A DNA stretch of 64,000 nt from Aralia elata. Its lineage: Eukaryota; Streptophyta; Magnoliopsida; Apiales; Araliaceae. The stretch lies in the NCBI GenBank assembly GCA_034770075.1, contig CM068383.1:43481222-43545221 (forward strand), read 5' to 3'. Positions 48,048 to 57,519 of this stretch are shown here, piece after piece (the first letter of the stretch is position 1; each line of letters starts with the position of its first letter). The position numbers were made by a program, and so were the translations under genes. The notes below the pieces were generated by a model. It worked only from the letters and a program-made list of their open reading frames with translations. It had not been told where the DNA came from and did not search any database.

Positions 48048-48446
48048 GTGGAGTCCAAGGACGTGGTGTCAGGTATCATCCCAATCAATGATATAAATGC
48101 ATATGTGTTATTTGATTCGGGTGCTACCTGCTCTTTTGTTTTCGAAGAATTTGCTAAAAGATTAGGCTTACCCCGTGAAAAATTAGAGAACCCTATGAAT
48201 GTAGAAGTAGTAAACAAAGAAATCATTCCTGTAGATTTCATGCATAAGCATTGTTGTGCCAATTTAAAAGGGTTTAAGCTCGACGTGGATTTGATACCGA
48301 TTCGGTTGGGGGAATTCGATATAATCCTTGGAATGGATTGGTTGTCGAGTCACGGAGCAATTCTCGACTGTAAGAAGAAGTGTGTACACCTTAAAACTCT
48401 AAATAAGTCAAAGGAGGTATTCTATGGTAGTAAATCACCGAGATAA
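48048..48446 (+). pseudogene. Element X protease
   Basis: Retropepsin-type aspartic protease: active site LFDSGATCSFV (about residue 24) and the C-terminal hydrophobic motif FDIILGMDWL. Ends at TAA 48444-48446, one transition from CAA, after which the same frame continues into RT. Confidence 0.9.
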
Positions 48447-49460
48447 TCTTGTTGTCTGACAATGATGCAAGCAAAGAGATTGCTTAGGAAGGGTTGTATG
48501 GGTCATTTGGCTCACGTGATTGACACTCGACGAGTCGAGGGTAAACTGAGTCAGATACCCGTCGTAAGAGAATTTACTGATGTCTTTCTAGATGAAATTC
48601 TGGGACTGCCGCCAGATAGAGAGATAGAATTTGTGATTGACTTGGTATCAGGGACGATACCGATATCCAAGGCGCCCTACCGAATGGCACCAATAGAGAT
48701 GAAAGAGCTGATGGTTCAATTGCAGGAACTGTTAGACAAAGGTTATATCAGACCGAGTGTGTCACCGTGGGGAGCGCCAGTTCTGTTCGTAAAGAAGAAG
48801 GATGGTTCGATGAGGCTTTGTATCGACTATCAGGAGTTGAACAAAGTTACGATTAAGAATAGGTATCCGCTGCCCAGGATAGACGATTTGTTTGATCAAC
48901 TCAAGGGAGCGAAATACTTTTCAAAGATTGATTTAAGAATGAGCTATCATCAACTAAAGGTGAGATTGAAGGATATCCCGAAGACTACATTCAGAACTCG
49001 TTATGGGCATTTCGAGTTTCTGGTAATGTCATTTGGATTAACGAATGCACCAGTGGCATTCATGGATATGATGACCAAAGTGTTCAAACAGTACTTGGAC
49101 AAGTTCGTAGTCGTATTCATCGATGACATCTTGGTGTATTCGGAGGCAGAGGAGGATCATGCTGAACATTTAAGGATTATATTGAAGGCTCTCAGAAGAG
49201 AGAAGTTGTACGCGAAGTTTTCTAAGTGTGAGTTTTGGTTGCAGAGGGTACAGTTTCTAGGTCACGTCATTGACAAGAATGGTGTTTCGGTGGATCCAGC
49301 AAGAGTAGAAGCGGTTATCAATTGGGAACAACCGAAGACACCAACAAAGATCAAGAGTTTCTTGGGATTAACGGGATACTATCGGAGATTCATCAAAGAT
49401 TTTTCAAAGATAGCATCGCCATTGACCAATCTTACCAGAAAAGCAGTTAAGTTCGTTTGA
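48447..49460 (+). pseudogene. Element X reverse transcriptase
   Basis: Contiguous RT: PPDREIEFVIDL, APYRMAP, SPWGAPVLFVKKKDGSMRLC, IDYQELNKVTIKN, YPLPRIDDLFDQL, FVVVFIDDILVYS with the catalytic FIDD intact (about 49120), then FLGHVI and SFLGLTGYYRRFI thumb/connection. Ends at TGA 49458-49460, a Trp codon changed by G-to-A. Confidence 0.94.
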
Positions 49461-49910
49461 ACGGAGAAATGCAAAGAAAGTTTTATGGAGCTGAAGAAGA
49501 GACTTAGTCAAGCACCGGTGTTAGCTTTACCGGAAAACACTAGAGGGTTTATAGTGTATAGCGATGCATCCCACAAAGGTCTTGGTTGTGTGCTGATGCA
49601 ACACGACAAAGTCATTACGTACGCGTCACGTCAGCTGAAGGACTATGAGAAGGGTTACCCGACTCATGACCTGGAGTTGGCCGCAGTAGTTTTCGCCTTG
49701 AAAATTTGGAGGCACTACCTATACGGAGAAAAATGTGAGATATATACAGATCACAAAAGTCTAAAATATATCTTCACTTAGAAGGAGCTGAACATGAGGC
49801 AGCGCCGATGGTTAGAATTGATCAAAGATTATGACTGTGAGATTATGTACCATCCGGGCAAAGAAAATGTAGTGGACGACTCCTTAAGCAGACAAGGTAG
49901 AGAGAAGTTG
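49461..49910 (+). pseudogene. Element X RNase H
   Basis: YSDASHKGLGCVL, YASRQLK, HDLELAAVVFALKIWRH and YTDHKSLKYIFT carry the D, E and D residues. Stop TAG 49779-49781 (one change from CAG). Followed by RQRRWLELI and VDDSLSR. Confidence 0.92.
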
Positions 49911-51064
49911 TTGAAGCTAACCACTCAAAAAGAGTTGGTAAGGGATTTTGAACGACTTGATTTGGGGATCAAGTATCTGAGGGAGTCAGACGAGAAATTA
50001 TGTACAGTGACAACGAGCCCGACCTTATTAGATAAAATCAAGGAGGCTCAAGAAAAGGATGAAGATTGTAGGAGTATCAAGAAGTTTATTTTCGAAGGGG
50101 AAGAGCTCAAGTATAAGATTGATAGCACAGGGCTGCTAAGGTTTGAAGGGAGGATCTGGGTACTGTTAAATCCTGAGTTAAAAGAGGAGATTTTCCAAGA
50201 AGCTCACAATACTAGGTACTCAGTACATCCCAGCAGCACAAAGATGTATCAGGATTTGCAGCCATACTTTTGGTGGCCGAATATGAAGAGCGAGGTAGCA
50301 GAGTGCGTCAGCAGATGCCTGACATGCCAACGAGTTAAAGCAGAACACCAGCGACCTAGCGGACTGCTTCAACCATTAGAGATTCCGGAGTGGAAGTGGG
50401 AGCACATCACCATGGACTTTGTGGTGGGCCTGCCACCGACACAAAAGGGTTTAGACGCCATCTGGGTAATCATGGATCGTCTGACCAAGTCTGCTCATTT
50501 TCTACCAATCAGGATACGGTACAATTTGGAACAATTAGCGAAGCTCTATGTGAAAGAGATAGTGTCACGACATGGAGTGCCAGTATCAATTGTATCTGAT
50601 AGAGATCCGCGCTTCACGTCAAATTTCTGGAGGAGTCTACAAGAGAGATTGGGCCGCAGTTGAGGTTGAGTACGGCGTACCATCCTCAAACTGATGGCCA
50701 GAGCGAGCGAACGATTCAGACCTTGGAAGATATGCTTCAAGCGATCGTGATAGATTTAAAGGGTAGCTGGGATGACCATTTGCCATTGGTAGAGTTCGCT
50801 TACAATAATAGTTATCATGCTAGTATCGGAATACCACTGTACGAAGCGCTATATGGGAGAAAGTGTCGAACACCGTTGTGTTGGGACGAGGTTGGAGAAC
50901 GAGGGCTTCTAGTACCTGAAATGGTGCAACAGACAGCAGATACATTGAAGCTGATCAGGAACTGCCTGGTAGCAACCCAAGACCGTCAGAAGAAGTACGT
51001 TGATCTACATCGTCAAAAGCGGGACTTCGACGTGGGTAGTTTTATGTTTCTGAAGCTATCTCCC
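49911..51064 (+). pseudogene. Element X integrase core
   Basis: Zinc site H..H..C..C within SVHPSSTKMYQ and CLTCQRVKAEHQ. Catalytic D in WEHITMDFVVGLP, D in SIVSDRDPRFTS, E in TDGQSERTIQTLEDM. A one-base frameshift near 50655-50663 separates the second D from the E half. The GPF-type C-terminal region follows. Nonsense codon TAG at 51065-51067. Confidence 0.93.
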
Positions 51065-51451
51065 TAGAAAGGGAAGATTTGTTTTGGTAAGAAGGGCAAG
51101 TTAAGCCCTAGGTTCATAGGACCATTCGAGATTCTGAGGCGAGTCGGTGAAGTGGCGTACGAGGTAGCGTTACCTCCTGAACTTGAGCACATTCATAATG
51201 TGTTTCATGTGTCAGTGTTGCGGCCATACAAACCAGACTACAAACATGTTATATCCTATGAACTAATTCAAGTCGAGAAGGACTTATCGTACGAAGAGAT
51301 TCATGTCCAAATACTCGATAGGAAGGATCAGAAGCTAAGGAATAAGATCATTGATTCCGTTAAAGTTCTCTAGAGGAATCACGCAATTGAGGAAGCTACG
51401 TGGGAACTCGAGGAAAAGATGAGAGCGAATTATCCGCAGTTATTTGAGTAA
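51065..51451 (+). pseudogene. Element X integrase C-terminus with chromodomain-like end
   Basis: KLSPRFIGPFEIL, HNVFHVSVLR and then EIHVQILDRKDQKLRNK ... VKVL-stop-RNHAIEEATWELEE. The last part matches the chromodomain-like tail of Tekay/Del chromoviruses, which directs integration to heterochromatin (family knowledge). TAG 51371-51373 is a G-to-A change of TGG in WRNH. Natural end at TAA 51449-51451. Confidence 0.88.
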
Positions 51452-51461
51452 CCTTATTTTG

Positions 51462-51497
51462 AAATTCTGAGGACGGAATTTTTATAAGGGGGAGAGA
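51462..51497 (+). promoter_or_regulatory. Hairpin and polypurine tract of element X
   Basis: AAATTCTG-AGGA-CGGAATTT (51462-51481; one G-U pair) then AAGGGGGAGAGA before LTR start TGTAATGACCGAG (51498). Confidence 0.88.
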
Positions 51498-53630
51498 TGT
51501 AATGACCGAGAATTTTTAAACTCCATTATTAATTAAATATAAAATTTGATTTTTAATGAGTTAGTTTTGTATGCTTATTTAAAACCTTATGTGATTAATT
51601 GGTCATGTGATTATGTGATTGCGCTAATTGCTAGGATTAATTAAAGGGAGTCACTAATTGTTTAATTAAATTACTGGACTAGCCCTAAGGTTTAATATCA
51701 AAAGAATTGATAAAGTAGTCTATTAATTAAATATTCAATTTACTTGAATATAGTGGAAGAATTACATTTGCATAAATTAATTAATATAATTATTAATTAA
51801 TGTGAGCAATATTAATATTAATATTTAATAGTCTATTTAGTAATTTAATACTAGCGGACTAAATTAATTATTTAATTTATTAATTCAATCTTTTATTTAA
51901 TCACAGATTGGGTAATTAATGTATATTAGATTAAATGGGATTTTAATGGTGTGATTTTTTTTTAACTAAGTAGCAATATGTTGGGACAATAATTTTAGGA
52001 CACATCCCATTTATTCATCAGCCATAGTTTGGGAAGAGGGAGAGAGAAATGAAATTTAATTAAATGAACAGTGGAGTCCCCTTCCTTCTTTTCCTCAGCC
52101 GCTTATAGACATCATGCCTAGCCTAAGCTTGCTTGTATTAGATGGGGAGATGATGAAGGGGGTGTGGGTTGATGTGAGAATACCCAGCTTTGTACCAAAT
52201 CTTCTTTACCCAGCAGCATCTTCCCTTTCACGTTGGTTCATCAAATTGGACAAAAGCTTGGCATGAGTATTAAATCCTCTATAAATTGGAACTTCTTCTT
52301 CAACAACCCAGTTGCTAAAATCTTCTGATAAGTTAGAATAGAGAGTGAGTGTTGATGGGAGGTAATAGAAATATGAAATTGAGCATTCACGGAGTATCAA
52401 TTTACCTTCAAGAAGGTATAATGTCACTCAACTTCGTAGTCTGATAAACTCTAAGAAATCCATGATTCTTGCTAATTACTTAGATAATTGATGTCATGAT
52501 GTTATCTGAGTCTGTATGCGTGTTTTGGAACCAATGTGGTTATACTGAATTGCATTTAGAAGGGTTAAGCCATAGACATTTTCAGATTATGCAGTAACAG
52601 AGCCATTCGTGAGTTTCTACAGGGGTGGCACGGCCGCGCCACTCCTAAGGCTAAAACCAGCGCGACCGCGCTGGCTACTAGTTTCTGTTGTTGTTGTTCT
52701 AATTTTTTAAACATGTTAGATCAATCCATTCATGCATGAAAATAGGTTTGCCATGTTACCTAGTGTCCCTGTGAATACCATGAGTTGCGTACGTTGTTCT
52801 AGTATGTATTTTCTAAAGAAAACTTAGAACCTTGAACTAAACTTGACAAAACGTGTGTCTTTTAAATTCTGACCATTTGAGCATGTGTATGTGGCTTAAA
52901 TATGTGTGCAAATGAATGTGAGTAATGATTTCAAGTTATTTTGTATGTACTAAGTTGCTTTAGTTGACTTAGGGTGATTTCCAAGGGAAACTTAGAAGTT
53001 TGAAGGCTAACATCGCCAATCACTATGTGAGTTACATTCTGATTATGCAAGCATGAATAATAGGATTTATTATGCCTCTAGACATGTTTAACATGAGAAA
53101 CCTTTAGCTAAACATAGTTTCGACTTGTGCAAGTATGTTCAAAAGGACGAAGTTCCAAATGTAAACTATGTGAACGAAGTATACATGAGTTGTCTACACA
53201 CAAGCATGCATATTAAGTACTGTTTAGCCTCACTATGTGGGGTTGTGACTATAATAGTCGACCTTATAACATGGACTTGATTAGCTTAAGGTATAGAAAT
53301 TTTTGAAATAAAACCATATAACTTTGAATTGGACTTAGAATGAGCATGCTAGGTTTCAAACTCAAGTTAATAACCTTATGAGCATGTGTATTTGATTAAT
53401 ATCAGTAGCCTGTATGCTAGAAAGTAAGCTCGGATTCAAGCAGAATGAAATTTCATTCCTGGTTTGACCAGTGAGTGGCACGGCCGCGCCACTCCTAAGC
53501 TTAAAACCAGCGCGGTTGCGCCAGTTATTAGTGTCACCTGGTTGTTTTAACCTGTGGACAAGACCTTGCAACATGTGTATACGTGTGTCTTAAGCTGTAT
53601 TGCATGATTAAATAGAGGTGCTATGTGTTC
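51498..53630 (+). repeat. Element X 3' LTR, 3' part missing
   Basis: Starts TGTAATGACCGAG. Contains donor-like AGAAG/GTATAA (about 52417) and two copies, about 850 bp apart, of a palindrome pair (52622-52674 and 53473-53524). It stops at 53630, where an H-type LTR start abuts, before the conserved acceptor and end. No genes. Confidence 0.82.
52622..53524. repeat. Duplicated GCGGCCGCGCC palindrome pairs (LTR X)
   Basis: GTGGCACGGCCGCGCCAC plus CCAGCGCGACCGCGCTGG at 52622-52674, and again GAGTGGCACGGCCGCGCCAC plus CCAGCGCGGTTGCGCCAG at 53473-53524, with the shared linker TCCTAAG..TAAAA. The same paired-duplicate layout occurs in LTR A. Confidence 0.88.
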
Positions 53631-53772
53631 TGTGACAACCCAGATTTTCAGAAATTATTAAATAAGAATTTAATAAATAAAATTTTTATTATGAGACGTT
53701 TTGAGTTTGAGTATGTGTATATATATATGTGTTTCATGTTGTGAAATATGTGATTTGATGTGAATATAGAAG
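53631..53772 (+). repeat. H/A-type LTR start fragment
   Basis: TGTGACAACCCAGATTTTCAG... matches the first ~140 bp of LTRs A and H1 (sense) and then jumps into a pol tail at 53773. It is a truncated remnant joining X to the next element, probably left by a deletion. Confidence 0.8.
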
Positions 53773-53850
53773 AGAAACCACAATGCTGAAGAAGCTACGT
53801 GGGAACTCGAAGATCATATGATGATAGATTATCCTAAATTATTTATTTAG
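53773..53850 (+). pseudogene. Pol C-terminal tail of plus-strand F element
   Basis: 26 codons, RNHNAEEATWELEDHMMIDY to TAG 53848-53850: the chromodomain-like end of a Tekay-type pol, all that remains of this element's coding region in the window. Confidence 0.82.
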
Positions 53851-53862
53851 TCTATGTGTAGT

Positions 53863-53961
53863 GATTTTGGGGACAAAATCTTTGTAAGAGGGGGAAAATG
53901 TAATGGGACGAATTAATTGAGTCGTGATTCTAGGGACAAAATCCTTTTAAGGGGAGAAAGA
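53863..53961 (+). promoter_or_regulatory. Duplicated hairpin-PPT module of the F family
   Basis: Two tandem modules. GATTTTG-GGGA-CAAAATC (53863-53880, perfect stem) with purine tract AAGAGGGGGAAAATGTAATGG. Then GATTCTA-GGGA-CAAAATC (53926-53943) with AAGGGGAGAAAGA ending at LTR start 53962. The minus-strand F element at 63012-63117 has the same double module. Confidence 0.85.
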
Positions 53962-54987
53962 TGTGACGAACGAGATTTTTGTAATTTAATTTAAATATTT
54001 ATTGAATTAAATAAATATTTTTCGATGATTTAATTATTGAATTAATTTATTAATTGATGAAATTATGGTAGATTAATTTAATTATATGTGTTACATTAGT
54101 TAAATTAATGTGAAGAATTTTTATATTCAAACTATGTATTTAATTGAGTTTATTTGATTAAATGCATTATTTAAATAAGTATAATGTTATTTCTAATTAA
54201 TTAATAATTAATTAGAGATTGAATAATTTGTCATAATCAATAAATGAGAATTTTAATTATGTGACTATGTGATTTAATGCGATATTATTATATTTTATTT
54301 AATTGATTTAAATGAGATTATTTAATTGATTAAATATGTGACATTAAACTATATTGTAAGTAATTTATTAAAATAAACTAGAAGGGAGAATAAAGGTACC
54401 AAACCAAACGGGGCCTTATGAAGGTTGGTGTCAGTTAACCATTATGGGATTAACTGACACCATGTTACATCAGTTTATACCATTAGTTCTCCTTTCACGT
54501 ATTATTTCTAAACCAAGTCAGAGAACTCAGAAAGAAAATTGAGAGAAAAGAATTGTGAGGGAAGGGAGAAGAATCAAGAATTGAGAAGAAATTCTTTCAT
54601 TATCTTGCTTAATCTAGGCTACTAATCAAGGTAAATTCCTTAAATTCAACTTTGATTTATGATCTTCTCCATGAACGTACACTGAGTTTGCTGTAAATTG
54701 AATTCTATGGCTAAATTTTTTAATAACTTGATGTTAGATATTTGTAAGCATGCATAAATGTATTTTATATGAATTATATGTGATTTAGAGTAATTAAATC
54801 CATAAAATCATGTTTATATTAGAGTTCTGGAATTTACAGAGTAGTAATATACAAATATGGCTTAAATATATGAAATTGATGATTGTTTTGCATGTTAATC
54901 GGTTAAATTGATGATTGATTATGTTTATGCATGTAAAGACGAAGAAAACAAGAGTTAAGCGAATTGATTTAGTTAAGAAACAAATTT
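53962..54987 (+). repeat. F-family LTR (plus), first 1,026 bp
   Basis: TGTGACGAACGAG start, collinear with the reverse complement of F1 from its end inward. Includes the leader and donor-like CAAG/GTAAAT (about 54628). Interrupted at 54987 by the minus-strand F element; the remainder lies beyond the right edge. Confidence 0.9.
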
Positions 54988-55758
54988 TGTGACACCCCCA
55001 AATTCGGGTACTTCGTTTCCACAGGATTTGGTATTCACTATCTGAATATACATCACATCACATCTAACTACCCATTCAATATAAATGAAACTTCTTAAAT
55101 AAAGTAGAAATCTCCCATTAAAGGGTTACAACATCAATAGTAAATAAATCCCAGGTCATCTAACCTTAATAAAACATCAAATGCGGAAACATAATCAAGT
55201 CTATTACATAAACATCAATAAAGAAAATACAACAAGTCTTCATCACTTGTTTGCTTTTCCTTTGCCCTTACTAGTGGACGGCTCGTTAACTTTTCAACTT
55301 TAGCTGCAATGTTATTATACAAGAGTGAGCAATGATTGCCCAGCAAGTACAACAACAACAATAATAATAACATGCGAAATAATCAACGGATATTGAATAA
55401 TCGAAGATTCAGCTTTTGAGTCAAGATTATAAGACAAGATTCAAAAGAACATCTGAGGGTTTTAAGACCACGAACTATTTCCCAGGTTATCAGTATTTCT
55501 ACCTTAAACCTTTAACAGTCGTAAGACTATATGGACCTTACTTCTCGTACTCAGGGGGATCAGCCCTTTGTACCATGTATGTGCACAATATCTTAACGCT
55601 AACGCGTAAATAAAATCCCCTATATAAGGGTTGTTCATCTCAGTTTGACATCGGAGTCCGCACCAAAGGAAGTTTGGTTTGGATTTACTTCAATAACGTT
55701 TCTAGAATTTAGAACACTTATCAACTATGGACTAATCGAATCAATAAGGGTTCACTAG

Positions 55759-56173
55759 TGTAGACACCCAAATTTTGCACTTCGTATACTAACCCTGACA
55801 GGAGGGCAAATTCGTCCATTGAGCCAGCCTACGAGAGCGAAGGAGGGGCGCAAGTACAAACACTCGACGCCACCGCGATGATTTGCAAATCAAAACCGAC
55901 GGGACAACAAGGCCGTCCGAAATGACCATTCCCGAAGGATGTGGCACGTCTCCCAGTAATTCTCGGAATGCAAAATACAAGCCTGTCGGCGAAAACTGAC
56001 GTCACGACACGAGAATCGAGGTGCGACCCGAAAATCGAGAAAATCAACCCACCCAGCCGCGGATTGATCTACGGTCAATGATTAAAATAATTGAAGTGCG
56101 CGGCGGGCGGCTGAGCGGGTGAAGTGCGCGGCGGGCGCGGGGAAACCAAGGCCAGCCGCAGATCAATCTGTGG
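55759..56173 (+). repeat. Left inverted arm of P
   Basis: Inverted copy of 60653-61048 with a ~20-bp indel (near 56025) and scattered substitutions. Ends in a GC-rich stretch with CCGCAGATCAATCTG repeats. Confidence 0.92.
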
Positions 56174-56320
56174 CAGCTGTCGACGCCGGGAGAATCGCTC
56201 TCTTTTGTGATTATTACCCTTTCCGATTTTAGCCTTTTTATTAGATGATTTTTTGGAAAAGGTCGGCATAAGTGTCGACGGGGTTTTGAAAGATCGTTTT
56301 TTATGATGAGCCAATTAACC

Positions 56321-56330
56321 AGAGTCGCCA
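56321..56330 (-). promoter_or_regulatory. tRNA-Arg-type primer-binding site in P
   Basis: Minus-strand TGGCGACTCT, two bases after the LTR end ...TATACCA (56333), in the position and form of the tRNA-Arg PBS of Tat/Ogre elements (family knowledge). Confidence 0.7.
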
Positions 56331-57519
56331 GTTGGTATATTTAAAATGGATGTACCAACTCATCCGAGTTTCGTTTTCGTAAATCGCTGGCTCATATGTG
56401 ACTCCGAATTAATTGGTCTGCAAACCGAGATTCATAGAGTTCGGGGGCTTGCTTAAGCGAGGGGAAGGTGTTAGGCACCTCCCGACTTCCGTGAAACACA
56501 GTTACCGCAATCTTGATGCTTTTCTTATCCTTTAATTCTTGAATGTGTGTGTGCGCGTGTGTGTGCCTATGTGAATGTTGTGGTGAGTTTGCATGAACAA
56601 ACCATTTGGGTTTTTATGAAAGGTCGTGTTTTCTTTTGAGAATGCTTTAGAATGTCCTTCGGCTTATACGAGAAAGCTTTATGAGAAGGGTTTGATTTTA
56701 ATTGTCAAAAACTATGAGATTTTTCATTAGGTGTCGTTTTGGCAAAAACAAGAGTTTTCTAAACCTTCGTCAAAATAGGAATCGAGATCTATACGTTGCT
56801 TTCGTAACTCAAATGATGGCAACTTCTAGGATCTCTTTAACCCTATGCACAAAGATTTAATAAAACATTACTTATTTATATAAAACCATTTTTTGTGATG
56901 TTTGAAAACGATTTTTTCCTTTAGCCTTCTCGTTAAATAGGAATCGACATTCATTGGCATTTCCAAATTTTAGCCTCGTGGTGCTAATAACCTACTTTGA
57001 TTGATTTTATAGAAATCTTCATCGTTTAACTTGAAATCAATTTTTGTGTCACAAATCAACCAAACATTAAAATGCGTGGGGGCTATTCATGGGCATGTAA
57101 GCCATCCGAATAACCCCAATGCCCACAATCACATATTTCGCTATTACGGGGCCTTAAACCCGATTTTCGACTTGATATCGTTTTAAGGCCCGACAATTAC
57201 ATATTTACAATAAAGGGTACATCGGCCCTATTACATACATCCAAAAATGTCTATCATCGGATTTGGACCACGGGGTCGCGTTCCTAGGCTCACATCCAAA
57301 ATTACTACATCACTATAACGAGCTAAAAATTATCAAATGGATATCATCGGGCCTTTAGGAAGAATTTCGTTCCATTTGGAACCTTCACTAATAGTCCTCC
57401 ATCCATGGATTCACCATAATATACAAGGAAAACTACATTTGATATAACCCAAATGACCAAAAGTTTAACAAAATGATATAATAAAAATGCTGTAAAAGAG
57501 GGATTTTCACCTTTAAAAT

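Larger units (their letters stand above)
14321..53630 (+). mobile_element. Element X: Tekay-like Ty3/gypsy element, split by nested insertions
   Basis: The plus-strand pieces line up as one element when three flagged insertions are removed: PBS (14321), coiled-coil ORF (14556-15283 plus 21331-21496), spacer (46514-46917), gag, protease, RT, RNase H, integrase (46918-51451), hairpin and PPT (51462-51497), 3' LTR (51498-53630, truncated). Its 5' LTR tail is 7194-7548. Solo LTR K1 and Athila element T both leave exact 5-bp TSDs in X. The gag-pol layout and the integrase C-terminus ending in a chromodomain-like WRNH..EEATWE motif indicate a chromovirus of the Tekay/Del type (family knowledge). 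It is the oldest insertion here and inactive. Confidence 0.82.

Noticed and set aside
56075..56314. 79-codon basic frame beginning MAHHKKRSFK next to the PBS of P, as a gag start
   Set aside because: The start is TTG, not ATG, and the second half runs into the inverted LTR arm, so the frame is partly an artefact of the composite junction.
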